Both the position numbers and the translations under genes were made by a program. Under the pieces are notes generated by a model. The model was not told where the DNA came from and did no database searches. It saw only the letters and a list, made by a program, of their open reading frames with translations. Shown one piece after another: positions 50,948 to 59,712 of a stretch of DNA of 64,000 nucleotides (positions within the stretch are counted from its first letter, which is position 1; the number at the start of each line of letters is the position of its first letter). This stretch comes from Lysobacter sp. 5GHs7-4 (lineage in GTDB: Bacteria > Pseudomonadota > Gammaproteobacteria > Xanthomonadales > Xanthomonadaceae), in the NCBI RefSeq assembly GCF_021284765.1, contig NZ_CP089924.1, positions 2,622,001 to 2,686,000 of the forward strand, written 5' to 3'.

Positions 50948-52044
50948 CGTGCGCCCGCCTTGGCGGCCGCGGCCGGCACCACGCGCACGCGGTCGCCATC
51001 GCCGAGGAAGCCCGCGCCTTCGGCGACGACCTGATCGCCGTCCTTCAGACCTTCGACGATCTCCACCAGGCCTTTGGCGGTCTGACCGGTGCGCACGCGC
51101 TTGCGCTCCACCACGTGCTGATCCTTCATCGTGAACACATAGCTATGGCCGTCGCGCTGCACCACCGCCGAGCTGGGCACCATCAAGGCGCGACCGTCGC
51201 CGGTGACGATGCGGCCCTCGACGTACACGCCGGGCCTGAGCGCGCCGGGATCCGGCAGATCGACGTACACCGTGCCGGTGCGCGTCTGCGCATCGACGCC
51301 CGGCGTGACCGCGCGGATGCGGCCGACGACGGTGCTGCCGGAGTAGGGCAGCTCGACCGTGTTGCCGACCGCGACGCCGGCCAGTTGATCCTCCGGCAAC
51401 TCGGCGCGCCACTCCAGGCGGCCGTCGCGGATCAGGCGCAGCAGCTCGCTGCCCGCGGACACGACCTGGCCCGGCTGCACCAGCCGCTTGGAAATCACGC
51501 CCGCGGCCGGCGCGCGCAGTTCGGCGAAATCGCGACGCAGCTGCGCCGCATCGCGGCCGGCCCGCGCCGTGGCCACCTGCGCCTCGGCCTGCACGCGCGT
51601 GGCGCGCAGTTCGTCCAGGTTGCCTGCGCTGATCAGTTGTTCGGCGGCCAGTTTGGCGCCGCGGTCGTAGCTGACCTGGGCCAGCGACAGCGAGGCCTGC
51701 GCCTGCCGCAGCGAGGCTTCGGCCTGCGCCAGCTCGCTGTCCAGGGTGCGATGGTCCAGTTGCAGCAGCACTTGTCCCTTGCTCACCGCCTGACCGACAT
51801 CGACCCGCAGCGCGGTCACGCGTTGACCGCTGAGTTCGACGCCCAACTGCATCTCTTCGAAGGCCGACACCGGGCCCGACACCAGCACGCTGCGCGCCAG
51901 CGGCTGCGGGCGCGCCGCCACCAACGACACCGCCATGGCCGAGGCGTCGTTGGCCTTGCCTTCTTCTTCCTTGGTACCTCCGCATGCGGCCAACAACGAA
52001 CAAACCAGGAACACGAGTAACCAACGCGGGGGACGTGCACGCAT
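50944..52044 (-). CDS. RND periplasmic adaptor (membrane-fusion) lipoprotein
   Basis: A 366-residue adaptor for the pump. A lipoprotein signal (WLLVFLVCSLLAACGG) ends with the lipid-bearing cysteine in LLAAC. The lipoyl and hairpin region has VLLQLDHRTLDSELAQAEASLRQAQASL, a coiled-coil pattern, and AELRAPAAGVISKRLVQPGQVV. The beta-barrel and membrane-proximal domains follow (LRPGVYVEGRI; GRALMVPSSAVVQRDGHSYVF). I chose ATG 52044; the frame is open to 52533 but there is no signal peptide further upstream. The adaptor and pump gene overlap by 4 bases. Confidence 0.92.
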   Translation of the reverse strand: MRARPPRWLLVFLVCSLLAACGGTKEEEGKANDASAMAVSLVAARPQPLARSVLVSGPVSAFEEMQLGVELSGQRVTALRVDVGQAVSKGQVLLQLDHRTLDSELAQAEASLRQAQASLSLAQVSYDRGAKLAAEQLISAGNLDELRATRVQAEAQVATARAGRDAAQLRRDFAELRAPAAGVISKRLVQPGQVVSAGSELLRLIRDGRLEWRAELPEDQLAGVAVGNTVELPYSGSTVVGRIRAVTPGVDAQTRTGTVYVDLPDPGALRPGVYVEGRIVTGDGRALMVPSSAVVQRDGHSYVFTMKDQHVVERKRVRTGQTAKGLVEIVEGLKDGDQVVAEGAGFLGDGDRVRVVPAAAAKAGAR

Positions 52045-52678
52045 GGGAGATTCCGTAGCAGAAGTGGAAAAAGTTGGCGCAGCGAGAGCGGCGGACGTGG
52101 CGGGGATCGGCGGCGAGCGGATCCGGCCTCGGCTGGCAGATTGCGTCCAGCTTAGAAGGACGAGTTTAAGAAGGATTAATAAGTCCACACCGCGTAGCGC
52201 CGTGTGCAGGGCCGGAGCATTGCGGCGCTTGCGGCCTGACGGAAGAGGAAGAGTACCGCTGGACTCGCGCAGGCAGCGGGCGTCGGGAGGTCTGAGCCAT
52301 CGGCCATGAGGACGACCGCTGAGCGGGATAGCGAATCCAGGTCCGTTGCCGACATCGGCTGTCTTGCGTTCCCATGGCTGCAATGGGGGCATCTCGATCA
52401 ATCGCATCAAATGCGATTGATTCCTATTTGCATAAATGCTAGATGGCACCTGGCGCCGCGTCAAGTCGAACCCGACGCCGGGTAGACGATCCTTAGCCGC
52501 CACGGCCGAAGCACTGATACCCGCACCTCGCATGCGGTCGCCGCTGCTGACGCGGCCGATACGCGGTCGATACCGATCGCGACCGCACCTTGGGTTCGCC
52601 GCTGCGCTTTGCTACTCATCCGCCTCAAAGCGGTTTCGAGGCAAAATGGCGGGTCCGCCATCATTGAGCACGTGGTCC
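52045..52678. other. Gene-free stretch between divergent adaptor and Hsp70-like genes
   Basis: No supported gene in 634 bases. It holds the leaders and promoters of the two divergent units, the palindrome at 52397-52421, and an AT-rich stretch (TTCCTATTTGCATAAATG, 52421-52438), unusual for this genome. Frames across it are open in several readings but show no recognisable protein. Confidence 0.6.
52397..52421. promoter_or_regulatory. Perfect 11-bp palindrome upstream of the RND operon
   Basis: ATCAATCGCAT (52397-52407) and ATGCGATTGAT (52411-52421) are exact inverted repeats around CAA. AT-rich DNA follows. It looks like a TetR- or MarR-type operator, about 350 bases upstream of the adaptor start and about 260 upstream of the Hsp70-like start. 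No regulator gene of those types is next to it in the window. Confidence 0.55.
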
Positions 52679-54124
52679 ATGCGGATCGGAATCGACTTCG
52701 GAACCAGCTACTCGGCCGCGGGCGCGGTGGTCGACGGCCAATTGCGCCTGATCCGCTTCGGCGACGACCATCAGTTCCGTACCACCGTGTTCTTCCCGCT
52801 GCGGATGCCCGACGTCGCGCAGTTCGAATTGACGGAAGCATTGAACGAGCAGGTGAGGGCGCTGGTCGCCGGCGCGAAACGCGACCAGACCCAGGAGCTG
52901 GCACGGGTCCAGCGCTTGCGCGACGAGGCCATGCGGCAACCGGCGCACTTGCGCGCGCAGGCATTGGCCCTGGTGCCCACGGCACGCAAGCAATCGGATT
53001 TCGAAATGCAGCGTGCGGCCGTCGTCGCCGTACGCCGGCAATGGGCGGCCGACCAGGTGCGCAAGGCGATGGAGGCCGGCGCGGACGTGCACAACGCGCT
53101 TTACGGCGACGAGGCGGTCGAGGCTTACATGGCCAGCGGCACGGGTCACCTGGTGGTCTCCCCAAAGTCCATGCTCGGCTACAAGCTCGAAGGCAATGCG
53201 CGCGAGACCCTGCTGCGGATCGCCACCCAACTGCTGCGCCACATCCGCGCCAGCGCGTCCGCGCAGTTGGACACCGACGTGCGCGCGGCGGTGATGGGCC
53301 GTCCGGTGCGCTTTCGCAGCAGCATGAAGGAAGCCGGCAGTGCGCAGGCCCTGGAGATCCTCACCGACGCTGCCTATGCGGCCGGGTTCGACGCCATCGA
53401 GTTTCTCGAGGAACCGGCGGCGGCGGCCTACGGCTATCACCGCGAACAGGCCACCGCGAGTCGGACGCTGATCCTGGACATCGGCGGCGGTACCACGGAC
53501 ATCGCGCTGGCCGACGTCGGCGGACCGGCTTCGGCGCCGGTAATCCACGGCTCCTGGGGCGATCCCGTCGGCGGCACCGACGTGGACATCGAACTGAGCA
53601 TGCGCGGCGTCATGGCGCAGTTCGGCAAGGGCGTCACGCCGACCGCGGTGCATCGTTACTACGAGGCGTCGACGGTCCAGGATCTGGAGCGGCAGAGCAA
53701 CTTCCGCCTGGCCTCGTTCAAGGACGTAGAGGCGCCTTACGGCCCGCGTCTGCAGCGCCTGCAAGAACCCGGCCACACCGTGCGCCTGAATCGCGATGTC
53801 GAGGCGGCCAAGATCGGTCTGAGCAGCCAGGATCGGGTCGGATTCACGCTGGACTACATCGAAGACGGACTGTGCGTGCAGTTGGACAAGGAGCGGCTAC
53901 AGGACGCGGCCAGCCCGTTCCTGCGCCACCTGGGCGAACTCATCCGCAAGGCCAAGGCCGACCTGCGCGAGGCGCCGGACAGCGTCTATCTGACCGGCGG
54001 CATGTCACGCTCGCCGTACGTGCCGGCGATCGCCAGGGAGATGTTCCCGGCCGCGCGTATCGTCGCCGGCGACGCATCGTTGGGGGTGGTGGCGGGGTTG
54101 GCGCACGCGGCGGCGGTCGATTGA
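52679..54124 (+). CDS. Hsp70-family chaperone-like protein (YegD type)
   Basis: A 481-residue protein of the Hsp70 ATPase fold. Phosphate 1 motif is GIDFGTSYSAAGAVV, phosphate 2 is LILDIGGGTTDIALADV, and the adenosine motif is YLTGGMSRSPYVPAI. Like YegD it has the ATPase part but no typical substrate-binding domain. Residues 60-115 hold an extra charged helical insert (EQVRALVAGAKRDQTQELARVQRL). ATG 52679 gives the expected N-terminus. The gene converges on the Rhs immunity gene (stop-to-stop 10 bases). Function of YegD-type proteins is poorly known. Confidence 0.85.
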   Translation: MRIGIDFGTSYSAAGAVVDGQLRLIRFGDDHQFRTTVFFPLRMPDVAQFELTEALNEQVRALVAGAKRDQTQELARVQRLRDEAMRQPAHLRAQALALVPTARKQSDFEMQRAAVVAVRRQWAADQVRKAMEAGADVHNALYGDEAVEAYMASGTGHLVVSPKSMLGYKLEGNARETLLRIATQLLRHIRASASAQLDTDVRAAVMGRPVRFRSSMKEAGSAQALEILTDAAYAAGFDAIEFLEEPAAAAYGYHREQATASRTLILDIGGGTTDIALADVGGPASAPVIHGSWGDPVGGTDVDIELSMRGVMAQFGKGVTPTAVHRYYEASTVQDLERQSNFRLASFKDVEAPYGPRLQRLQEPGHTVRLNRDVEAAKIGLSSQDRVGFTLDYIEDGLCVQLDKERLQDAASPFLRHLGELIRKAKADLREAPDSVYLTGGMSRSPYVPAIAREMFPAARIVAGDASLGVVAGLAHAAAVD

Positions 54125-54134
54125 ACGCCCGCGG

Positions 54135-54773
54135 TCAGCGGGTTCGGGATCTCACCACGTAGTCGGCCAAGCGCTCCACGCGCGGATGCGTCTGTTTTGT
54201 CGCCCCTAGCGTTACCATCCGCGAACGCACGGCCGCCGCGCGCCGTTCGTCTTCCTCGCTCTTTCCGTAAAGCATCACCACGATGAATTCTTCGCCATTG
54301 GCGGACGCGGCGAAATCCAGCGAACGGCCGTTGGCGAACAGCACGGTCCCCAGGTTCAGGTACTCGTCGTCGTACAGATACACCGCGTAGTCGCGGAGGC
54401 CGGGATCGTTCATCTCCGAGCAGCGCTGGAGCAGCTGCTGCAGGGGTATCTCGCACCAGGACACCTCGATGGCATCGTAGCGAATAGCGTCGCCGCAGGC
54501 ATAGAACTTGAACGCAAATTCGTAGCGGCGCTGGCGGTACTTCCGCTGGCGGTGGAAGTACAGAATTTCTTGATCGTCGATGCGATCGGATCCGTAGTCG
54601 GCCGCGAGCTTGATCTCTTCGTACAGCTCGGGCGAATCGGCCAGTGCAGCGTCGAAGGCGGCCATCGAGCCCGCCGCCAGATAGCGGGCAAGCAATTCCA
54701 GGGGCTGGAGACGCGCGACCTTTTCGATCGCGCGTGCGACGGGCGAGGGGGGGCGACGGACCGGTTTCGTCAC
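54135..54773 (-). CDS. Putative immunity protein of the first Rhs toxin
   Basis: A 212-residue soluble protein of no recognised family. It begins with a basic tail (MTKPVRRPPSPVARAIEKVARL), then LELLARYLAAGSMAAFDAALA, and a mixed alpha/beta body (FAFKFYACGDAIRYDAIEVSW; LRDYAVYLYDDEYLNLGTVLFANG; EFIVVMLYGK). Its start overlaps the Rhs stop by 4 bases (ATGA), the usual place for the cognate immunity gene of a polymorphic toxin. The coding sequence is somewhat less GC-rich than the neighbours. Role inferred from position only. Confidence 0.6.
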   Translation of the reverse strand: MTKPVRRPPSPVARAIEKVARLQPLELLARYLAAGSMAAFDAALADSPELYEEIKLAADYGSDRIDDQEILYFHRQRKYRQRRYEFAFKFYACGDAIRYDAIEVSWCEIPLQQLLQRCSEMNDPGLRDYAVYLYDDEYLNLGTVLFANGRSLDFAASANGEEFIVVMLYGKSEEDERRAAAVRSRMVTLGATKQTHPRVERLADYVVRSRTR

Positions 54774-57700
54774 GTGCGGCAGCCCTTGAATGGATTGGTG
54801 CCCGCCGCGATATGGGCTTCGGCGATCTTCTTTACCTCCGCGATCTGGGCACGCAAATTCGGGTTCTTCAGACCGGTCTCGTTGAGCATCAACTCCGCCT
54901 GTTTGACGATCTTGGACAGCTCGGCCGGATTGTCGAAGTAGCTCTCGATGGCCGAGTTGAGCGGCGCAACCTTGACTTTGTTGTTGTCGATACCGCTGCC
55001 GAGGTGCGTGTTGAGCATGCCTTGTTTCCCTATCACCTTGCCGTTCTTATCCTTCACGTCCACATAGTAGGGCACAAAGCCCACATGTCCGCTGTTGCCG
55101 CGACCCGTCATGCCCGGCCCCTTCACATTCACATGCGGGCCGGGGCCGCTGGCGAAATCGGTGCCGGCGACATTGCCGTAGGACACGTCGTACGGGTTCT
55201 TCTTGGCCAAGCCCAGCGGGTCGCACCAACCGAACGGGTTCGGTGCGTACTCGCTGAGGTTCAGCCCGCCCGCAAGGCGAATCGGATCCTGCGATACGAA
55301 GGCGCCTACCGCCGGATCGTAGTAGCGAAACCGGTTGTAGCAAAGGCCTGTTTCCGGATCGCTGTATTGGCCCTGGAAGCGCAGCGGATTGGCGATGCGC
55401 TCGGAATGTTGTTGACATACCGCGCCCCAGGCGGCGTAACCGGCCGACCACATCACGCTGCCCGCGCTGTCCGTGATCCGCGTGGGGCAGCCGTTGGGGT
55501 CGACGTGATAGTGATACGTTCGCGCGACCGTTGCGGTCGCATCGGCATCATCGTTGTCGGCATCTGGAACCGGATGTTTTTCCAGCAAAGCCAAGGGCAC
55601 GAACGTGGCGGGGTAGTAGACATACTCGCGAGCACGCGCATGCAATGACGCGAACGCGCGCTTGCGACGGCGAGCCTCGAGGATGTCCACCACAAAACCG
55701 TCGCTCATGGGGCCGGGCGCATCTACCTGCGCGTTTTCCTGCGTCACCTCGCCCAATAGCGCATCGCAGTCCCAGAAGAACCAGGTGGTGTGGCTGGTAT
55801 TTCGCTTGAACACGCGCCGACCCAGCGGGTCGTAGCCGTATCGAGTGACCAAACCGTCCTTGCGGCTTTCGATCAAACGCTGCTGCGCGTCCCAGCGTAG
55901 TTGCAGGGCGCCATCGTCCCGCTCGACGGCGGCACTTTCGCGTTGCAGCAGATTTCCGGCACGATCGAAGGCATAGGTCATCCCGGCGTACTCGCCTTCG
56001 CGCCTCCATTCGTCGGGCTGAGGCTCGCCTCCCACCACCCTGCGTTGCGCCTGGCTGTGTACGCGCGTGCGCAAGCGATCGCCGACGGGGTCGTTGAGGA
56101 AGCTCGTCAGCTGGCCACGCGGATCGAGGTGAGTCAGAAGCCGGCCGATTGGATCGTAGGTGTAGCGGTCGGTGCCATGCGCGCTGTCGTGCCGTTGGAT
56201 CATGTTTCCTGCGGGATCGTAGGCATAACCGGTGTCGAACAGCGGCGTCTCCTCGTGCAACACTGCCTGGGCACTGATCAAGCCCCGGTCGTCGTAGCTC
56301 AGCTGACGCTGCACCTGTGGACTCAGGCGTTCGGTCACGGCCCGGCCGTGCACGTCGCGCTCTATCACGATGGGCGCATCGTCATTGATGGTTACGCGAT
56401 GTAATTGACCGCGCAGGTCGAAGGCGCAGGCGACGCGATTGCCGGCGCTGGTGGTACGAACAATGCGCTGGCCGAGCGCATCGAAGGTGTTGGCAACGGC
56501 AAAGCCATCCTGATCCTCCTCGATCAGGCGCCCCTCCAGGTCGAAACGACGCCTGATCCGGCGATGCGCGTTGCGCAGCTCGATCAGCTGGCCGCGTGCA
56601 TCGTAACGGAAGCTTTCTGTAGTCTGCAGGCCAGGGCGATCGACGTCGGGCAAGGTCCGGGCGGTGATGCGACCGAGCCGATCGGAGGCGTAGGTCACCG
56701 TTTGGCCGAGGGGATCGGTTGTACCGGCCAGGCGGCCCGATGCGTCGTAGCGGTACTGCCGGGTCTGTTCCCAGTAGTCGGCTTCTTCGATCACACGGCC
56801 CAGTGCATCGCGACGGAGTCGGTAGCGTTCGCCGCGCTGGTTCACCACTCCGGTCAACTGCTCTTCGCTGTCGTATTCGTACTGGACCAAGTGGCCATCC
56901 GGTAGCAGGCGCCGGACGATCTGGCCGGTGCCTGCATAGGCCAGCTGGGTCACCGCGCCGGCCTGGTCGGTGTAACGGATCAACTGGTCCTCGGCGTCGT
57001 AGACCGCGCGCATCGTGCTGCCGTCGGGATGTACGATGCGCAGCAAGCGACCCTTGGCGTCGTAGTCGTGGCGGCTGCATTGACCGGCTGCATCGGACTG
57101 TTCGAGCATGCGGCCCAGCGCGTCATGCTGGAACGTGCTGCGCGCGCCGAGCGGATCGACCAGCACCTGCAGCTGACCGTGGCGGTCGTAGTGCAGGGCC
57201 GTCACCGCCCCCAGGGCATTGGTGTGCGTGGTGAGCTGACCGTGTGCGTCGTAGCCGTAGGTCGAGACCGCACCCAACGGGCTGATCTGCTCGACCAGCA
57301 GATCGCGTTCGTCCCAGCGCTGCTGCCAGCTCGCCTGCAAGGGGTCGATCACCGCGATCGGCCGGTCGTCCTCGTCGTACTGGGTCTGCAAGCTGCTGCC
57401 GTCGGCGCGCGTCAGCTGCAGCAGGTTGCCGCGCTCGTCGTAGACGAACTCGGTGCGCAGGCCCGCGGGGTCGACCACCGCCGTGGTGCGGCCGGCCTCG
57501 TCGTACTCGAACACGGTCACGCCGCCCAGCGGGTCGATCTCGCACAGCGGTAGGCGGTATTCGTCGAACTTCACCAAGGACGTATGCCCCAGCGAGTCGG
57601 TGATCTCGACATCGCCCAGCAGGTCGTCGTAGCCGAAGCGGTAGTCGTACAGGCCGCCGTCGCCCCAGCTGTGGACCACCCGCCATTGGTCGTCGTAGGC

Positions 57701-59050
57701 GTAGTGGAACGACAGGCCCAGGCGGTCGGTGTGGCGGACCATGCGGTGCTGGCGGTAGTCGAAGGTCCGCGGCGCGTCCAGCGGGTCGAAGGCCGACACC
57801 AGATCGCCGGCGTCGTTGTATTCGTAGCGCACCAGCGGATGGTTGCGGCCGGTCGCCGGGTCGTGCAGCTCCAACGCCTCGATCCGGCCCTGACGCGAGG
57901 TCGCCTGCAGGAACCGGCCCTGCAGCGGCTGGCCGCTGACCGGATCGACGGTGCCGCTTTCGACGATCCGCACCAGGTCGGCGCCGCGGCGCTCGAAACG
58001 CCAGGCGTTGCCGCTGGCGTCCTCGATGCGCTGGATCGGCAGCGTTTGCGTCGTCAACGCCACCAGGTTTGCGGCCGGGCGTGCGAACGCGTAACGCAGG
58101 CCGTCCTTGCTGCGCACCCGCCATTCGTCGCCTTGCGCGTACAGACGCGCGCCATCGACGAACTCGCGCACGGCATGCGCCAGGCCCGGCGCCTCGGGCG
58201 CCTGCGGGAACACCGCTATGCCGTCGCCACCGTGGAACAGCACGCTGCCGTCGGCGTCCAGTTCCAGTCGAATGTCGGCCGGCGTCTCCCAGCCGTAGCC
58301 GCAGGCGCCGACGTGGTCGTTGTTGGAGCCGTACTCGCGCGTCCACGCCAGCGGCAGGCGGCCGGGCACGACGAAGTCCTCGTGCGTCACCGACACGCTG
58401 CCGGTGCGGATGTCCACCGGCTCGGCGCGCAGCACCTTGCACTTGAGGAAACCCGGCTTCATGTTGCCGAACACTTTCTGGCGCAGCTTCTTGAAGGCCT
58501 TGCCGCCGCGCTTGAACACCGGGCCCAGCAGCTTGAACAGGCCCTTCATCGCCATCGCCATCAACGAGATCGTCGGCGGCCCGCCGACGTTGACGTTGGT
58601 CGGAATGGCCAGGTTCACCGCCGTGGGCAGGGTCAGCGACAGCTTGGGCTTCTTCGGCTTGCGGAGGCGGAACGGCGGCACCATGCCGACCACGTTGCAG
58701 TCCAGCACCGGCATGGCCAGCTTGGAGAACGGGTCGCCGTCGGCCGACACCGTCATGCTGCCCATGAACAGTTCGTCGTCGGTCTGCGGGCCGGTCGGCA
58801 GCTTGGGCAGGAACGCCGGGTGGTAGGCGCCCATCGGAATGTGCAGGTTCAAGCCGCCGGTGCCGGCGGTGGCGCGCTTGATGCCGTTGACGTGCACGGT
58901 GCCGCCCAGGAAGGGCAGGTAGTCGAACGGATCCAGCACGATGCCGATGTGCGGCGTCGGCAGCGGCACCGGCAACGGCACCGGCGGGAACACGTACATG
59001 TGGATGTCGATACCCAACTGCGGGTCGAAGTGCTTCGCGGCGGTGGTCAT
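54770..59050 (-). CDS. Rhs polymorphic toxin 1 with PAAR-like N-terminus
   Basis: A 1426-residue effector. Residues 1-130 look PAAR-like (glycine/proline-rich, DPFDYLPFLGGTVHVNGIKRATAG). A basic stretch at 165-205 follows, then a DUF6531-type domain from 208 (EPVDIRTGSVSVTHEDFVVP). A long run of YD repeats (for example YDARGQLIELRNAHRR) goes to about 1230. The Rhs core end is GLNLSEYAPNPFGWCDPLGL, where self-cleavage is expected after DPLGL. The remaining 145 residues (54770-55207) are the toxin tip; no known fold is recognised. The N-terminus suggests delivery by type VI secretion, but no vgrG is in the window. Confidence 0.88.
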   Translation of the reverse strand: MTTAAKHFDPQLGIDIHMYVFPPVPLPVPLPTPHIGIVLDPFDYLPFLGGTVHVNGIKRATAGTGGLNLHIPMGAYHPAFLPKLPTGPQTDDELFMGSMTVSADGDPFSKLAMPVLDCNVVGMVPPFRLRKPKKPKLSLTLPTAVNLAIPTNVNVGGPPTISLMAMAMKGLFKLLGPVFKRGGKAFKKLRQKVFGNMKPGFLKCKVLRAEPVDIRTGSVSVTHEDFVVPGRLPLAWTREYGSNNDHVGACGYGWETPADIRLELDADGSVLFHGGDGIAVFPQAPEAPGLAHAVREFVDGARLYAQGDEWRVRSKDGLRYAFARPAANLVALTTQTLPIQRIEDASGNAWRFERRGADLVRIVESGTVDPVSGQPLQGRFLQATSRQGRIEALELHDPATGRNHPLVRYEYNDAGDLVSAFDPLDAPRTFDYRQHRMVRHTDRLGLSFHYAYDDQWRVVHSWGDGGLYDYRFGYDDLLGDVEITDSLGHTSLVKFDEYRLPLCEIDPLGGVTVFEYDEAGRTTAVVDPAGLRTEFVYDERGNLLQLTRADGSSLQTQYDEDDRPIAVIDPLQASWQQRWDERDLLVEQISPLGAVSTYGYDAHGQLTTHTNALGAVTALHYDRHGQLQVLVDPLGARSTFQHDALGRMLEQSDAAGQCSRHDYDAKGRLLRIVHPDGSTMRAVYDAEDQLIRYTDQAGAVTQLAYAGTGQIVRRLLPDGHLVQYEYDSEEQLTGVVNQRGERYRLRRDALGRVIEEADYWEQTRQYRYDASGRLAGTTDPLGQTVTYASDRLGRITARTLPDVDRPGLQTTESFRYDARGQLIELRNAHRRIRRRFDLEGRLIEEDQDGFAVANTFDALGQRIVRTTSAGNRVACAFDLRGQLHRVTINDDAPIVIERDVHGRAVTERLSPQVQRQLSYDDRGLISAQAVLHEETPLFDTGYAYDPAGNMIQRHDSAHGTDRYTYDPIGRLLTHLDPRGQLTSFLNDPVGDRLRTRVHSQAQRRVVGGEPQPDEWRREGEYAGMTYAFDRAGNLLQRESAAVERDDGALQLRWDAQQRLIESRKDGLVTRYGYDPLGRRVFKRNTSHTTWFFWDCDALLGEVTQENAQVDAPGPMSDGFVVDILEARRRKRAFASLHARAREYVYYPATFVPLALLEKHPVPDADNDDADATATVARTYHYHVDPNGCPTRITDSAGSVMWSAGYAAWGAVCQQHSERIANPLRFQGQYSDPETGLCYNRFRYYDPAVGAFVSQDPIRLAGGLNLSEYAPNPFGWCDPLGLAKKNPYDVSYGNVAGTDFASGPGPHVNVKGPGMTGRGNSGHVGFVPYYVDVKDKNGKVIGKQGMLNTHLGSGIDNNKVKVAPLNSAIESYFDNPAELSKIVKQAELMLNETGLKNPNLRAQIAEVKKIAEAHIAAGTNPFKGCRT

Positions 59051-59493
59051 GGGGGTATCAACGTCCTTATTCTTCTATAAACCAGGTCGGTTCCAGTTTC
59101 GACGCTACACCGCCGAGCGGGGTGAACGTCGCAAAGTGCTGCGAATATCGGCGTGGCCCGGTGCCGGATTAGGGGCGAGCTTGGCGCGAACCGCCCCAAG
59201 GCAAGCCGCTAATTTTCCACTCATCGGCGCCTGACCTCCTAATCGAAATGCCGAAATCGCGATGCGAGTCAAAGTACGTTGCGGCACAAACAAACGACAT
59301 GAAACTTGTGGGGCAGAGCATTGCCGAAGACAAGAATTGGGCGGCTATGCCGTGGACGTGCAGCAGACGCATGCCGTAAACAGCAACTGGGTGGCGCCCA
59401 TAAGCTCGTTATCCACCGTGCGACAGCTATTGCGCAGACCTTACAAGGCAGAGACAACAAGCCTCGGCTGTCCAGCCGCTACGCCGCACCTGC
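59051..59493. other. Gene-free stretch between rhs1 and the second immunity gene
   Basis: No supported gene in 443 bases. It holds the upstream region of rhs1 (minus strand). GC content falls compared with the genome, particularly at 59210-59460, as is common in Rhs loci. Short open frames here have no recognisable protein. It may hold remnants of an old toxin tip or immunity gene, but I cannot show this. Confidence 0.5.
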
Positions 59494-59712
59494 TCAGCGC
59501 GGAAGATCGACTATCTGTCGGCCGTCGCTCTGACAGGCGATCAGCACCTCGTAGGCATCGCGCTCGCTTCGTTGCGCTTTAGCAGCCTCTTCATCGGATA
59601 TCTCGGCCTCCTGATATCGGATACTCAGCTCACCCGCATCGTACTGAATATAGAGCTTCCCTGAGCGCCGAATAATGATCACGCCAAACCCATTGAAAAC
59701 ATCTTCGCTCAT
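59494..59712 (-). CDS. Putative immunity protein of the second Rhs toxin
   Basis: A 72-residue soluble acidic protein. It begins MSEDVFNGFGVIIIRRSGKLYIQYDAGEL and ends ACQSDGRQIVDLPR, with a helical middle (EISDEEAAKAQRSERDAYEV). Its start overlaps the Rhs stop by 4 bases (ATGA), as in the first Rhs-immunity pair. No family is recognised. The DNA is clearly less GC-rich than the core genome. The longer frame to 59823 lies inside the rhs gene. The role is inferred from position and overlap. Confidence 0.6.
   Translation of the reverse strand: MSEDVFNGFGVIIIRRSGKLYIQYDAGELSIRYQEAEISDEEAAKAQRSERDAYEVLIACQSDGRQIVDLPR

Noticed and set aside
59262..59582. Plus-strand open frame of 106 codons near the second immunity gene
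   Set aside because: It overlaps the immunity gene on the opposite strand and has no ribosome binding site or recognisable domain.
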